In this document: piece by piece, positions 1-9,703 of the stretch
Numbering within the stretch: position 1 is the first letter of the stretch
How the letters are laid out: the number at the start of each line of letters is the position of its first letter
Assembly: GCF_003325755.1 (NCBI RefSeq)
Contig: NZ_QORI02000011.1
Span: 33-64,032 of the forward strand
Source: Pseudomonas sp. SST3
Lineage (GTDB): Bacteria > Pseudomonadota > Gammaproteobacteria > Pseudomonadales > Pseudomonadaceae
Length of the DNA: 64,000 nucleotides
Direction: 5' to 3'
Translations under genes and position numbers: made by a program
The notes under the pieces: generated by a model
Seen by the model: only the letters and a program-made list of their open reading frames with translations
Told to the model about the DNA's origin: nothing
The model's database searches: none

Positions 1-2
1 TG

Positions 3-386
3 GCTGCGATTACTGGACGCTCGGCCGACCCCATGCTTCGCCAACAGAGCCTGGCGATTGCTGAGGCGTATCTGGAGGAGATCGAACTCCAGGGATTCGC
101 TTCGCAGCCAGATGCAGGCTGCAGTCCTGCGCGCGCCTGCTACAACGACGTACGTGATTACACAGACCTTTCGGAAGCGCCGCACGATGCGTTCGGAACT
201 GCAATCGCGGGGCTGGCTGCGTACCGCGTGACGGTATCAGTCAGCGGGCCGAGCGATTGGAGCGGGGTGCCGGTGCTGCATATTGAGGTCGGAGTAACCG
301 ATCCGGCCGGCGGCCGGTTGGTGCTCAGTGGCTATCGGGCTTGCTATGGCGAGACGGACAGCTCAGGAACAAGCCAATGTCCGTGA
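3..386 (+). CDS. mshD: MSHA minor pilin MshD-like, 5'-truncated by window edge
   Basis: The reading frame is open from the first bases of the window, so the N-terminal prepilin part lies outside. The visible 127 residues begin AAITGRSADPMLRQQ and carry the RQQSLAIAEAYLEEI segment typical of type IV pilin-like proteins, followed by a beta-rich domain with several cysteines. It overlaps the next prepilin gene by 10 bases and starts the series D-O-P-Q known from MSHA pilus loci. Family assignment rests mainly on gene order; the residue-level resemblance is moderate. Minor pilins of this type are inserted in the inner membrane, processed by PilD-type peptidase and incorporated in or near the pilus tip. 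Confidence 0.7.
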   Translation, partial: AAITGRSADPMLRQQSLAIAEAYLEEIELQGFASQPDAGCSPARACYNDVRDYTDLSEAPHDAFGTAIAGLAAYRVTVSVSGPSDWSGVPVLHIEVGVTDPAGGRLVLSGYRACYGETDSSGTSQCP

Positions 387-1258
387 AGAGTCGGGGATTT
401 ACATTGGTGGAGCTGATCATGGTCATCGCACTTGCCGGGCTGGTGGCGGTGATGATTTCCACTGTGCTGTCTGGTCCGATGGAAAGCTTCACGGCGCAAA
501 GCCGTCGAGCCGCGTTGGTCGACCTCGGTGCAGGCGCCCTGCAGCGCATGGCCCGCGATGTACGTCTAGCCGTGCCCAACTCGCTACGGGTCACCCCGGA
601 CGGGCAGGCCTTCGAACTGTTGTTGATCCACAGCGCAGGTCGCTACCGGCCCAACCGCAATGACAGCGAAGGTTTGCGCTTTGACGAGGCCTCGGCCAAT
701 TGCGGGAGCACCACGGCCGACGCCTCCTGCGATTCCGTGCAGGTTCTCACTCCTTCGCTCGACCTATCCGGCGCGCGTTGGCTGGTGCTTTATAACGTCG
801 GCGCGCAATCCGGCGCTGCGCCGGTAGCCGGGCCAAATGCATGGGCAGGGGGTAATCCAGGCGTCATTACTCCGACCGGGACGACTTTTGCTCTGCGCAA
901 TGGGGCGCCGGCAGGTGAGTCCCTCATCGCCTTGGGCAACCTGCCCGCTGGCGGCTTTCGTTTCGCGTTCGCTTCACCGCAACGGCGGCTGTACCTGGCC
1001 GAGCACGTGGTGGGTTATCGCTGCCAGAATGGCCAATTGATTCGCTATAGCTACTCCGAGCTGCTGGCTAGCCTGCCATCGACTCCACCGCCAGGTTCGG
1101 CTCCACGATTGCTTGCCGGCGATGTCAGCCAATGCCAGTTCAGCTATCGAGCCGGTACGGCGCAGCGCAGCGGTTTGCTGAGCCTGTCGCTCGGCATGAC
1201 CCAGGCCGGCGAAACCCTTCAATTGATACAGCAGGTCCATGTCGACAATGCGCCCTGA
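377..1258 (+). CDS. mshO: MSHA prepilin-type protein MshO-like
   Basis: 293 residues starting MSVKSRGFTLVELIMVIALAG, a textbook type IV prepilin N-terminus: short basic leader, G|FTLVE cleavage site and a hydrophobic alpha-helix of about 20 residues. I chose ATG 377, which overlaps the upstream stop and puts the cleavage motif 6 residues from the start. The globular part has several cysteines and no enzymatic motif. It sits between mshD and mshP with overlapping ends, so translation is probably coupled. Role inferred from family: minor pilin of the mannose-sensitive haemagglutinin pilus, used in surface attachment. Confidence 0.75.
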   Translation: MSVKSRGFTLVELIMVIALAGLVAVMISTVLSGPMESFTAQSRRAALVDLGAGALQRMARDVRLAVPNSLRVTPDGQAFELLLIHSAGRYRPNRNDSEGLRFDEASANCGSTTADASCDSVQVLTPSLDLSGARWLVLYNVGAQSGAAPVAGPNAWAGGNPGVITPTGTTFALRNGAPAGESLIALGNLPAGGFRFAFASPQRRLYLAEHVVGYRCQNGQLIRYSYSELLASLPSTPPPGSAPRLLAGDVSQCQFSYRAGTAQRSGLLSLSLGMTQAGETLQLIQQVHVDNAP

Positions 1259-1676
1259 TCGCCTCACCTCGGGCCGCTCGGCCGGCTTCGGCCTTGTCGC
1301 GGCGCTGTTTCTGATAGTAATCGTGACAGTGGTCGTTCTGACGATGGCACGGCTGTCGACCGCCCAGCACGGAACCGTCAGCCTGGCCATTCAGCAGGCG
1401 CGCGCATTCCAGGCGGCCAACGCTGGCCTGGAATGGGGTATTTCACGAGCGATTGAGGGGGGCGCCTGCGATCAGAACGTTTCGCCGACGCTGGCAGGGA
1501 GCGGCCTCGATGAGTTTGCGTTGCTGGTCGAGTGTTACTCCGACGTGTATCCAGAGGCAGATGGGGGAAACATTACCCTGTACCGCCTCGTAGCCACCGC
1601 ACAAAACGGCCAACCGGGTGCGAGGGCGGATTACGCCTATCGAAAGCTCAGCGCAGTGGTGGAAAGGAAGCCTTGA
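1239..1676 (+). CDS. mshP: MSHA biogenesis protein MshP-like
   Basis: 145 residues. After a basic N-terminus (about 15 residues) comes GFGLVAALFLIVIVTVVVL, a single membrane helix, then a short periplasmic domain with two cysteines (around 77 and 100). The helix plus QQARAFQAANAGLEWG is the PilX/MshP pattern of minor pilin assembly proteins. It overlaps mshO by 20 bases and its stop overlaps the start of mshQ (TGATG), so the four genes form one transcription unit. Confidence in MshP comes from the helix, the A-N-A-G-L-E-W motif and gene order. Confidence 0.7.
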   Translation: MSTMRPDRLTSGRSAGFGLVAALFLIVIVTVVVLTMARLSTAQHGTVSLAIQQARAFQAANAGLEWGISRAIEGGACDQNVSPTLAGSGLDEFALLVECYSDVYPEADGGNITLYRLVATAQNGQPGARADYAYRKLSAVVERKP

Positions 1677-4600
1677 TGAAAACTGTATTCCATTATGTGC
1701 TTGCCGCCTGTGTTGGTCTGGTCTGGTCAGCGCTTGCCTGGAGCGCTGAAGTAGGGATTTGCTCGGAGAACTTCCCAGACGGCCTGCAAAGCCACAATCG
1801 TGGCCGGATAGATTTCGGCTACTACGCGCAATTGCAGAACAGTCCCGATGCACGACTGCACGCCCGCACTATCACCCGGAACTGGTGGTCGTGGTTCGCG
1901 CCGACTTGCACGACGAGTCAGTGCGAAGCGATCAACGCCAACGGGCCATCGCAGTCTCCAGGGAGCTTTCAAAGCTATGCCAGCACGACGGATTTCAACG
2001 TGGGTTATCAGGAGACCCGAACGCTACCGGGCAATGGCCTGAACCGCTATCGCACCGTGGACATTGGCACCGACGCTCAGTTGACGATCAACAGCAGCGG
2101 ACAGAGCTTTTACTTGGCCCAGCTGCGAGTTGGCTATCGGGCCGTACTAAGGCTTTCACCTGGTGATTACTGGGTCGGGTCGTTGGAGACAGGCACAGAG
2201 TCGCAAATCCAGGTTGTCGGCAATGGGCGCGTGCGCTTGTTCGTGCGCGACGCTCCGAACTTGGGCTATCGCTCGCTGTACAACTCGCCGGGGAATGAAA
2301 CTGCCGGTTCGGCCAGCAAGCTGTTCCTCTACGGCTACAACGCCGTCACGTTCAATACGGCTACGACATTTAGCGGCTACGTATATAGCCAACGCGACGT
2401 GGTAATCGGCGACTCTGTGAGGTTGTACGGTGCGGTGACGGCAGCGGATATCTCGCTGTCATCGAATGCCGCTGTCCGCTATGTTGCCCCAGTAGGTAGT
2501 TGCACTAAGCCGGCTGAGTTGCGGTTGAGTTGGTTGTTGGATGAAGCAAGATGGACAGGAGCGGCGGGGGAGATCAAGGACGCCTCTGGTAACGGCCTGG
2601 TGGGACGCGCCATCAATGGCGCTACGACTGCATCTGCTGCGCCAGCACTGCCTGAGGACAACAACTCGCAGGGAACCTGTGGCTATGGCAGCTTCGATGC
2701 CAGCTCCAGCCAGTACCTGCAGGCAGCGCACGATGACCTACTGACCCTGCGTGACAGTTTCGCGATTGGTGTCTGGGTTAAACCGCGCAGCCTGCCGGCG
2801 AGCGGCCTGATGAGCATTCTTTCGAAAGACGAGAATTACGAGTTTCATCTCAACGCCAACGGCACGGTGAACTGGTGGTGGCAGACCATCGGGCCGGCCG
2901 CAACTGTCCAGTTCAATAGCAACAAGGCGCTAGCTGTCGGGCAGTGGAGTCACGTCCTGGTCCGCTACACGCCGGGCGACCAGCGTATCTTCATCAACGG
3001 TGTCGAAGCCGGGCGAGCAACCTTCGCTGGAACACCCGTCACCAATACCGATCCGCTGCAACTTGGATGGGACCAGCTGTCTGGTCGGCATTTCAACGGT
3101 GAGCTGGATGAGCTGCGCATCTATGACGGCGCGCTCAGCGCCAGTGAAATTGCTGATCTGGTAAAAGAGCGCCATGAGTGTTCGCGTCGCCTGCAATGTT
3201 TTGGGGACAATTTCGACGATGGACTGAGCACTGATTGGGCTGTCTCCAGTCGCGGCAAGACGGCCTTTACACCGGCCGTTTACTCGGGCCGCTTGCGTCT
3301 GACCAGTAACGCAAACAACGTCTCCACCGCGTCGGCGTTGCAGCGACTCTTCCCCGCGCAAGGCAACTTCATTCAGGTGGAGTTCGATTACTACGCCTAC
3401 AACGGTAGTGGCGCTGATGGCATCGCGATCATCCTGTCGGATGCCACACAAACGCCGCAACCGGGCGGGTTTGGCGGGTCGCTGGGCTATGCGCAGCTCA
3501 ACGACAACAGCAATAAGGTTAATGGCTTTGCCGGTGGCTGGCTTGGGATAGCCGTCGATGAGTACGGCAACTTTTCCAACCCCACCGAGGGTCGTATAGG
3601 CGGAAGTGCGCTGATTCGTGACTCGGTGAGCGTCCGTGGATCCGGTAACGGATTGGCCGGTTACCGATATCTCAGAGGGACCGAGCGTTCTCTGAATCCG
3701 GAGGTGGATGACGCAACGAGTAGAGGCGCCTCACGGGGTCATCGCTATCGTTTGACCATTGATGCGCGCACCCAAGGTCAGGTGCTGGTCACGGTGGAAC
3801 GAAAGACAGGCTCAAGCTTTGAGATCCTGCCAAACCTGGATCGCTACAACGTCATGGCCAGCGGTAACAGCCAGGCGGCTTTGCCGGAGCGCTTCTATCT
3901 GTCCCTGACCGGCTCTACAGGAGGGTCGAGCAACATCCACGAAATTGACAACCTCAACATTTGCGCCACTGACATCGAGCCCATTGGCGAGCAGATACAT
4001 CATTTCGACTTGCGTTATTCCACGCCTTCACTGACCTGCAACCCCCAGGAGGTGACGGTGACTGCCTGCCTCAATGCCGACTGCTCGCAGGTCTACAGCG
4101 AGGCAGTAACGGCGACGCTGACTGCCGATCACGCGGTATGGCAAGGCGGTAACCAACTGAGTTTCACCGGCGGCACGGCCAAGGCCATGGTGCAGGTGAC
4201 CCGAGCAGCGGAGGCAACGATCGGCGTGGGTGGATCGACACCCCCGACCTTGTCTTTTGGCGAAACCGCCTGTTCGACAGCGGGGTGCAAGCTGGTGGGC
4301 GTGGAAAGTGGTTTTATCGTCGACGTACCGACGCTGATCGCGAATCGGCCTCAGCCCGAGGTCTGGTTGCGTGCGGTTAAGGCCGATGCCAAAGACCCGC
4401 AGAAATGCATTGCCGGGTTTGCTGGAGGAACAAAAACCATCGGCTTCAATGCCACGTACGATTCGCCAATCACTGGTGCTCAAGCGGTTAGCCTCAACGA
4501 CACGACGATCATGACGACGTCGGCTGGTTCAACGTCTGGGTTTACCCCGATCAGGCTGAAGTTCGATGCCGAGGCTAAGGCTTCACTAACAGTTAATTAT

Positions 4601-6066
4601 CCCGATGCAGGAAGGATGAATCTCAATGTTCGGTATGCGCCAGGCGAGGGCGATGAGCAGGGACTGGTCATGCAGGGTGCCGATCTGTTTATCAGTAAAC
4701 CCTACGGGATTCATATCGAGACGGATATCGACGAGCGTGCGGCGGATGAGCGTTGCAATGGGCTGACGATCGATGAATGCCCTATGTTCATCGCCGCAGG
4801 AGAGCCGTTTCCGGTGCGCTTCCGGGCGGTCGGTTGGGGCGGCTCTGACAGTGAGCTACGGACTGCGCAGGCGCTGGCGGATAACATCACCACACCGAAC
4901 TTTGCACTAAGTGCCGCGAGCGGTGCGTTCAGGTTGGAGCATACGCTGATGGCGCCAGACGACGGTGGTCCTGGGTTACTTAGCGTGCCGTCTTACGATC
5001 ATGTGCTTGGCGAAATTAGCACCGTCACTGCTCAAAGCGTTTCTGAGGTTGGCATTTTTCAGCTGATTGCCAGTCCGCGCCAAGGCGTCACCTACTTCGG
5101 CGAGCCTGTTGACGGGGGCACCAGCAACCTTATCGGTCGCTTCATTCCGGCCCGTCTGGGAATTACCGCAACAGCCAGCCTGGCGCCGAGCTGTTCCGTA
5201 TTTAGCTATCAGGGCAGCCGATAGATTTCGCACCGGGGCTCGAGCCGCAGCTGACGGTGACCGGCTACAACAGCGCTGGGTCGGTCACGAAGAATTATGA
5301 TCGCGGCCCATTCTGGCGGCTCGGCTCGCCGGCCCGCGAGGCGTATCACTCAATCGTCGGCAAAATTGCGCTGGACGACAGATTGATTGCGCGAGGCACC
5401 CCCCATTTGCTTGTTGAAGGCGCGGATGACGGGGATGGCTCGCGGGTATATCGCTGGGTCGGCGAGCAGCTGAGCTACGAGCCGGCGGCGGCACCTTCGC
5501 TGGACGATCTTCCCTTCGTTGCTGCCGTAGGGCAGACGGTTACGGCTGCCGGTCTTACAGATCTGGACGGAGCTTGTCATTCCTCAGCGGGATCTGGCTG
5601 TAAATCGTACAGCTATGAATTCGCGCAAAGCCCAGGTAGCGAGGTGCGCCTTGGCCGGCTTTCGCTCGGCAATGCTCATGGTTCGGAATTGCAAGGCCTA
5701 GAGCTGCCGGTAACGATCGAGACATGGCAGCCACTCGGCACCGCGGCTGGCTTCAGGCCGGAGAATGACCATTGCACGGGTCCGGAATCGGTGAGAGAGC
5801 CGTCACTGCAAGCGTTCACGGGCGACCTCACGCAGGGGGACATCTTAGCCACTGTTAACGTCCTGGAGGGAGGCAAGGGCATTCTTGGTTTGAGTGCGCC
5901 GGGTCAGGGAAATCAGGGGACTGTCAGGGTTACTTTGCCGTCCATGCCCGAATGGCTCAAGTACAACTGGACTGGCGAGGGACGGGAATCGGCTGCAGGT
6001 TTGGCGAGCTTCGGCATTTATTCAGGGTCGAGGCCGCTGATCTTCCGTCGCGAGCTTTATCGCTAA
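1676..6066 (+). pseudogene. mshQ: MSHA biogenesis protein MshQ (LamG and DUF6701), frameshifted
   Basis: The gene starts at ATG 1676 with a signal peptide (MKTVFHYVLAACVGLVWSALA) and runs in one frame to a stop at 5222-5224; the homologous protein continues in another frame (from about 5219 to 6066). Adding one C to the CC at 5218-5219 would join YQG-S to PIDFAPGLEPQ and give about 1,463 residues. A LamG/concanavalin-like region lies near residues 280-500, and the C-terminal part is the DUF6701 region of MshQ. It is the last gene of the msh operon. MshQ is a large exported protein linked to MSHA pili. Whether the shift is a true mutation or a homopolymer error cannot be told here; if real, the product loses its last 280 residues. 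Confidence 0.75.
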
Positions 6067-6407
6067 AACGCTGAAGAGCCGCTGTTGCGGCCCTTCGGGT
6101 GAGAATAAAGAGGGGAATCCCTGGCCTGCCTGTACCAGGGCCCCCGAAACCGGTTACCTAGCTCTTTGCATTGGCCGTGCCAGCTTCGGGTCGGTGTCGT
6201 AGCGCCTGGTCGGGATGCTCATCACATATATTTAATGGCCGGACGGAGCGCAGTAGTTACACGGGCTTCAGCGTGCGAGGGAGCACGACAGGCGGGCTGG
6301 TCGCGGTCTGGCCGGGTGCCGGGCACTTTGGCACGCCCGGGCATGACAGCTAGGTCGCGCCTGCTCGGAGTGCGTTTTCTCTGTGCCGTGCTCCGCTTTA
6401 GCGCAGC
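6067..6407. other. Intergenic, 341 bases, no gene seen
   Basis: Lies between the convergent mshQ and META genes. A short GC-rich inverted repeat (gccgctgttgcggc, about 6078-6091) follows mshQ but lacks a good T run. Otherwise I see no gene, RNA or repeat here. Confidence 0.4.
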
Positions 6408-6812
6408 TCAGTTCTGTTCCGGCCAGACGCGCAGCGGGGCGCCTTCAGCGGGCCAGAAGCGCAGCTGATCGATGTTCGATACATCCCATCTCTCGACGCG
6501 TGAAAGCAGCTCCAGAAATTGCTGCTCCTGCTTCATGATGTGCTCGGCGCACATCTTGCGCGTACTGCCCACCTCGCTGAAGCGGATCTGTCGGTCATCG
6601 AGTTGGTAGTTCGCAAACCAATGGTTGCAACCGGCGTTGCCATAAGCACGGTCTTCGCTGAAGGTCAGCGAGACAGGATTGCGGCCTACCACGGGCTCGT
6701 CGCCGATCCATTCTGCGATATAGGTGACATCGTGCTGAAGAGTGAGCGGTTCGACCGAGCAGCCACTTACAGACAACACGGCGAGGCCGGTCAATACGAG
6801 CTTTTTCATCAT
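6408..6812 (-). CDS. META domain lipoprotein (HslJ-like)
   Basis: 134 residues. The N-terminus MMKKLVLTGLAVLSVSGCS ends in a lipobox (VSGC), so the product is probably an outer- or inner-membrane lipoprotein. The rest is a META domain: an N-terminal W-x-G-type strand, YGNAGCNHWFANYQ, and the F-x-x-x-x-x-T-x-K-M-C motif SEVGSTRKMCAE, ending in LRVWPEQN. The start ATG at 6812 overlaps the stop of the upstream gene (ATGA) and lies 4 bases after AGGAGG; ATG 6809 is also possible. META proteins such as HslJ are linked to envelope stress and novobiocin tolerance, but this one's function is not known. Confidence 0.7.
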   Translation of the reverse strand: MMKKLVLTGLAVLSVSGCSVEPLTLQHDVTYIAEWIGDEPVVGRNPVSLTFSEDRAYGNAGCNHWFANYQLDDRQIRFSEVGSTRKMCAEHIMKQEQQFLELLSRVERWDVSNIDQLRFWPAEGAPLRVWPEQN

Positions 6813-7243
6813 TTGGCCTCCTGACATGCCGGGCACAGGTGCCGACCGGCGTCGCTCTGCCACCCCTTCTCGGCGATTCGCGCTTCGGCCGCTGGGGCAC
6901 GGGCGGCTTCGCCTTTGGCGGCGTCCACCGCGAACTCGAAATCCAGCCGCTTACCGCAGCCATCGCAGTCGACCTGCCAATTGAGGATCGCCAGCTCTTT
7001 GAACACTGGCCCGCTCGCCACCGCCATCCACTGTCCTGGTGGGTTGATCAAATGGCGCACCTTGTCGACCGTCAGACGCTGGGAGAGCTCGCGACTGCCT
7101 TTGAGGGTGACGATCAGGACATCGCCCGAGCGGACGTTGCCGCCGTTGCCGGTGACCTGGTAGCGGCCCGGGGCGAGGGCGCGACATTCAGTCAGTGTGT
7201 GTCCGGGGTTGAGCAGGGTGTAGCGGAAATCGTGTTCGGCCAT
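6809..7243 (-). CDS. Conserved hypothetical protein with C-terminal Zn-ribbon-like cysteines
   Basis: 144 residues from ATG 7243 (MAEHDFRYTLLNPGHTL). The N-terminal half resembles a small beta domain. The C-terminal half has CDGCGKR near residue 97 and CPACQEAK at the end, a possible zinc site. It is translationally coupled to the downstream META lipoprotein by an ATGA overlap. No function recognised. A longer reading frame extends upstream of 7243 but has no conserved look. Confidence 0.55.
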   Translation of the reverse strand: MAEHDFRYTLLNPGHTLTECRALAPGRYQVTGNGGNVRSGDVLIVTLKGSRELSQRLTVDKVRHLINPPGQWMAVASGPVFKELAILNWQVDCDGCGKRLDFEFAVDAAKGEAARAPAAEARIAEKGWQSDAGRHLCPACQEAK

Positions 7244-7595
7244 GACTCGCGATCGATTGGAATGAGGGAAGTTGCGGTGGGCGGCAATGCTAGCACGGGA
7301 GAGGTGCTGAAGGCGGGCTGGACGGAGGCTTGGTCTGCACTCCGGGTGCGAACCCGGGTGCGCGTTCATGATCGGCGAGACGATCCACTCCGGCGGCGCG
7401 AGGCAAAGCACTTGGGTTGGAAGGTGTATTGGCGATGAAGCCAGCTGCACCGCACGGGCCGCGAGTCCCGCGCCCCGAAGGGAAGGCGCGGACCGTGCTG
7501 CTGTTACAGTTGTCTTTCCGCGTCATGCAATGGCCGTACAGCCGAAATCCAGACGATTCGCAGCAAGGCTCGGTTTGATCTAGCTTCCATCCAGA
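7244..7595. other. Intergenic, 352 bases, no gene seen
   Basis: Holds the promoter region of the 6809-7243 / META pair and the end of the convergent-free hydrolase unit. Short open frames here lack a ribosome binding site and family resemblance. No repeat or RNA recognised. Confidence 0.35.
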
Positions 7596-8390
7596 TTACG
7601 GGCGAGTAACCGCGAAGGTTTTCTCAAGAAAGCGCTGCATGTCGTCCCATGAGCGTTCGTCTGCGGCTCTGTCGTACGCCACATCTACGCCTTTTTCCTG
7701 GAATTTGTCCGCACCGGGATTGGTGAAGCCGTGCTTGGCGCCGGGTAGGCTGACGAATTGGTAGTCGGCACCGGCCGCGACCATTTCGGAGCTCAATGCC
7801 GCCACGTCTTCGGCGCTGACCATGCTGTCCGCACTGCCGTGTTCGACCAGTACGCGCGCTTTGACACTGCCGGGGGCAGCACGGGTTTGCGTCGCCAGTG
7901 CGCCATGGAAGCTGACGACACCCTCGAGCGGTACGCCCTGGCGCGCCATATCGAGCACCACCTTGCCACCGAAGCAATAGCCGACCGCTGCAAGTTTGGC
8001 GGCGTCAGTTTGCTGTTGCTGCTTGAGCAGATCGAGGCCGGCATTGAAGCGGCCCTTGGCAGCGTCGGCATCAGCCAAGGCGGCTTTCATAAAACTCATC
8101 GCATCCTTGGGGTGTTCGGTATTCCTGCCCTCTCCATACATATCGATCGCCAGCGCGCTGTAGCCAAGCTCGGCGAGGTCCCGGGCGCGGCTTTTGGCGT
8201 AATCGTTGAGGCCCCACCATTCATGTACCACCACAATGCCGGGGCGCTTGCCTTCGATTGCGTCATCGTAGGCGTAATAACCGACCATCTTGGTTCCGTC
8301 GGCCGCGGTATAGGGGATTTCCTGGGTTTGGATTTCGGCTTGGGCGAAGGCGCTGACAGCCATCAGTGCGCCGAGCAGGCGATAACGCAT
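7596..8390 (-). CDS. Dienelactone hydrolase family protein, exported
   Basis: 264 residues from ATG 8390; starts MRYRLLGALMAVSAFAQA, a probable signal peptide, so a periplasmic alpha/beta hydrolase. Family marks: VVVHEWWGLNDYAK (oxyanion-hole region), the nucleophile elbow GYCFGG with Cys as nucleophile, an acid in HGSADSMV, and the histidine in KHGFTNPG. This Cys-His-Asp set is typical of the dienelactone hydrolase family. The physiological substrate is unknown; many members act on cyclic esters or other small esters. It stands alone between the META unit and the nap operon. Confidence 0.8.
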   Translation of the reverse strand: MRYRLLGALMAVSAFAQAEIQTQEIPYTAADGTKMVGYYAYDDAIEGKRPGIVVVHEWWGLNDYAKSRARDLAELGYSALAIDMYGEGRNTEHPKDAMSFMKAALADADAAKGRFNAGLDLLKQQQQTDAAKLAAVGYCFGGKVVLDMARQGVPLEGVVSFHGALATQTRAAPGSVKARVLVEHGSADSMVSAEDVAALSSEMVAAGADYQFVSLPGAKHGFTNPGADKFQEKGVDVAYDRAADERSWDDMQRFLEKTFAVTRP

Positions 8391-8563
8391 GGTGGACTCC
8401 TTGTTGTAGTGACGTCGAAGTGATCCGATAGATAGCCGGAGTTCGACTGACACGCAACAAGGTTGTTCAACGACACGGGAGGAGGAGACAGGCAGCGTGC
8501 CTGCCGAGGCGCTGGTTGGCCAGGTGGGCGCTTATCGGTTTGCGGGTTCAGGTCCGTGTAGGC

Positions 8564-8592
8564 AAGGCGCCGACCATCCTGGCGGCGCCTTA
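8564..8592. terminator. Hairpin downstream of napC
   Basis: AAGGCGCCG and CGGCGCCTT form a 9-bp GC-rich inverted repeat about 10 bases after the napC stop (minus strand). The tract following it on the minus strand is not T-rich, so it may be a weak or factor-assisted terminator of napEDABC. Confidence 0.45.
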
Positions 8593-8602
8593 ATCCTGTT
8601 GT

Positions 8603-9199
8603 TTACCAGCCCGGTACGCCATGCATGTCGGGCAGGCGGTGAGCGATGCCCTTATGGCAATCGATACAGGTTGCTTCGCCTTTGCCTAACGCCGTGGAGT
8701 GGAACTCAGCGGCGCGCTTGCTCTGACGCGTGAAGTCCATGAAGTCGTAGTCGTGGCAGTTGCGGCACTCCAATGAGTCGTTGGCCTTCAGGCGGCGCCA
8801 CTCTCGCTCGGCCATCTCCCGGCGCATGCCAAGGAATTTCTCGCGCGTGTTGATGGTGCCGAAGATCTTGCCCCAGACCTCCTTGGAGGCTTGCATCTTG
8901 CGCGCAATCTTGTCCGTCCATTCATGCGGGACGTGGCAATCCGGGCAGGTTGCGCGTACCCCGGAGCGGTTGGTGTAGTGAATGGTGTCCTTGATCTCCA
9001 TGTACACGTTGTCTTCCATCTCGTGACAGGAGATGCAGAAGGCCTCGGTGTTGGTCACTTCCAATGCGGTGTTGAAACCGCCCCAGAAGATGATGCCGGC
9101 GATGAACCCGCCAAGGGTCAGCACGCCCAGGCTGTAATGCACGCTCGGACGGCGCAGGACCGTCCAATACCGCTTGAGAAACGACAGTATCGACTTCAT
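8603..9199 (-). CDS. napC: Periplasmic nitrate reductase electron donor, tetrahaem cytochrome NapC
   Basis: 198 residues. One N-terminal membrane helix ([20 protein letters not shown], about residues 23-42) anchors a periplasmic domain with four CxxCH haem sites: CISCH, CPDCH, CRNCH and CIDCH. This is the NapC/NirT quinol dehydrogenase family. It oxidises quinol in the inner membrane and passes electrons to NapB and NapA. Last gene of the minus-strand operon napE-D-A-B-C, starting 11 bases after napB. Confidence 0.95.
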   Translation of the reverse strand: MKSILSFLKRYWTVLRRPSVHYSLGVLTLGGFIAGIIFWGGFNTALEVTNTEAFCISCHEMEDNVYMEIKDTIHYTNRSGVRATCPDCHVPHEWTDKIARKMQASKEVWGKIFGTINTREKFLGMRREMAEREWRRLKANDSLECRNCHDYDFMDFTRQSKRAAEFHSTALGKGEATCIDCHKGIAHRLPDMHGVPGW

Positions 9200-9209
9200 T
9201 CAGGCGTCC

Positions 9210-9692
9210 TCACTGTTCGTTCTGCTTGTTTTCGCGATACAGGAGCTCGTCGATATTCTCGAAGTCGTTCTCCACCAGCGGTTTCACGTCGTGCTGCACC
9301 ACATGGCATTGGGTGCAGAAATAGCGCCGCGGGGCGACGGCGCCCAGCGTCTGGCTATCGCGATCCGTGAAGTGCGTGATGCTGATCATTGGCGCCTGAG
9401 TACGTGCGCTGTTGGCGCGACTGTGACACGACAGGCACTTATTGCTGTTCTTGTCGACCTGATAACCGCGAATGGTATGCGGGATGGTCGGCGGCTGCTC
9501 GGGATAGTTGCGCTCGCGCTTGAGGTCCTTGTTTTCCTCATCCTTGAGAGGCGGCGGGGTGAACTCCTGAGTGATGGTTCCGCCCGGCCGGCGTCCGTCC
9601 GGGGCAGGGGCATCCAGCGGATAGTCCGGCCCGGCGGCGACCGCCAGGCCAAGCACCGCGAGGAGCGTCAAAGGCAGTAGACGAAATTTCAT
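9210..9692 (-). CDS. napB: Periplasmic nitrate reductase dihaem subunit NapB
   Basis: 160 residues from ATG 9692. Signal peptide MKFRLLPLTLLAVLGLAVAA, then two CxxCH haem motifs (CLSCH and CTQCH) with the spacing usual for NapB. Small dihaem cytochrome c that accepts electrons from NapC and delivers them to NapA in the periplasm. Its start lies 12 bases beyond the napA stop codon, whose 3' end is at 9704. Confidence 0.95.
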   Translation of the reverse strand: MKFRLLPLTLLAVLGLAVAAGPDYPLDAPAPDGRRPGGTITQEFTPPPLKDEENKDLKRERNYPEQPPTIPHTIRGYQVDKNSNKCLSCHSRANSARTQAPMISITHFTDRDSQTLGAVAPRRYFCTQCHVVQHDVKPLVENDFENIDELLYRENKQNEQ

Positions 9693-9703
9693 GGCGACTC
9701 TCC

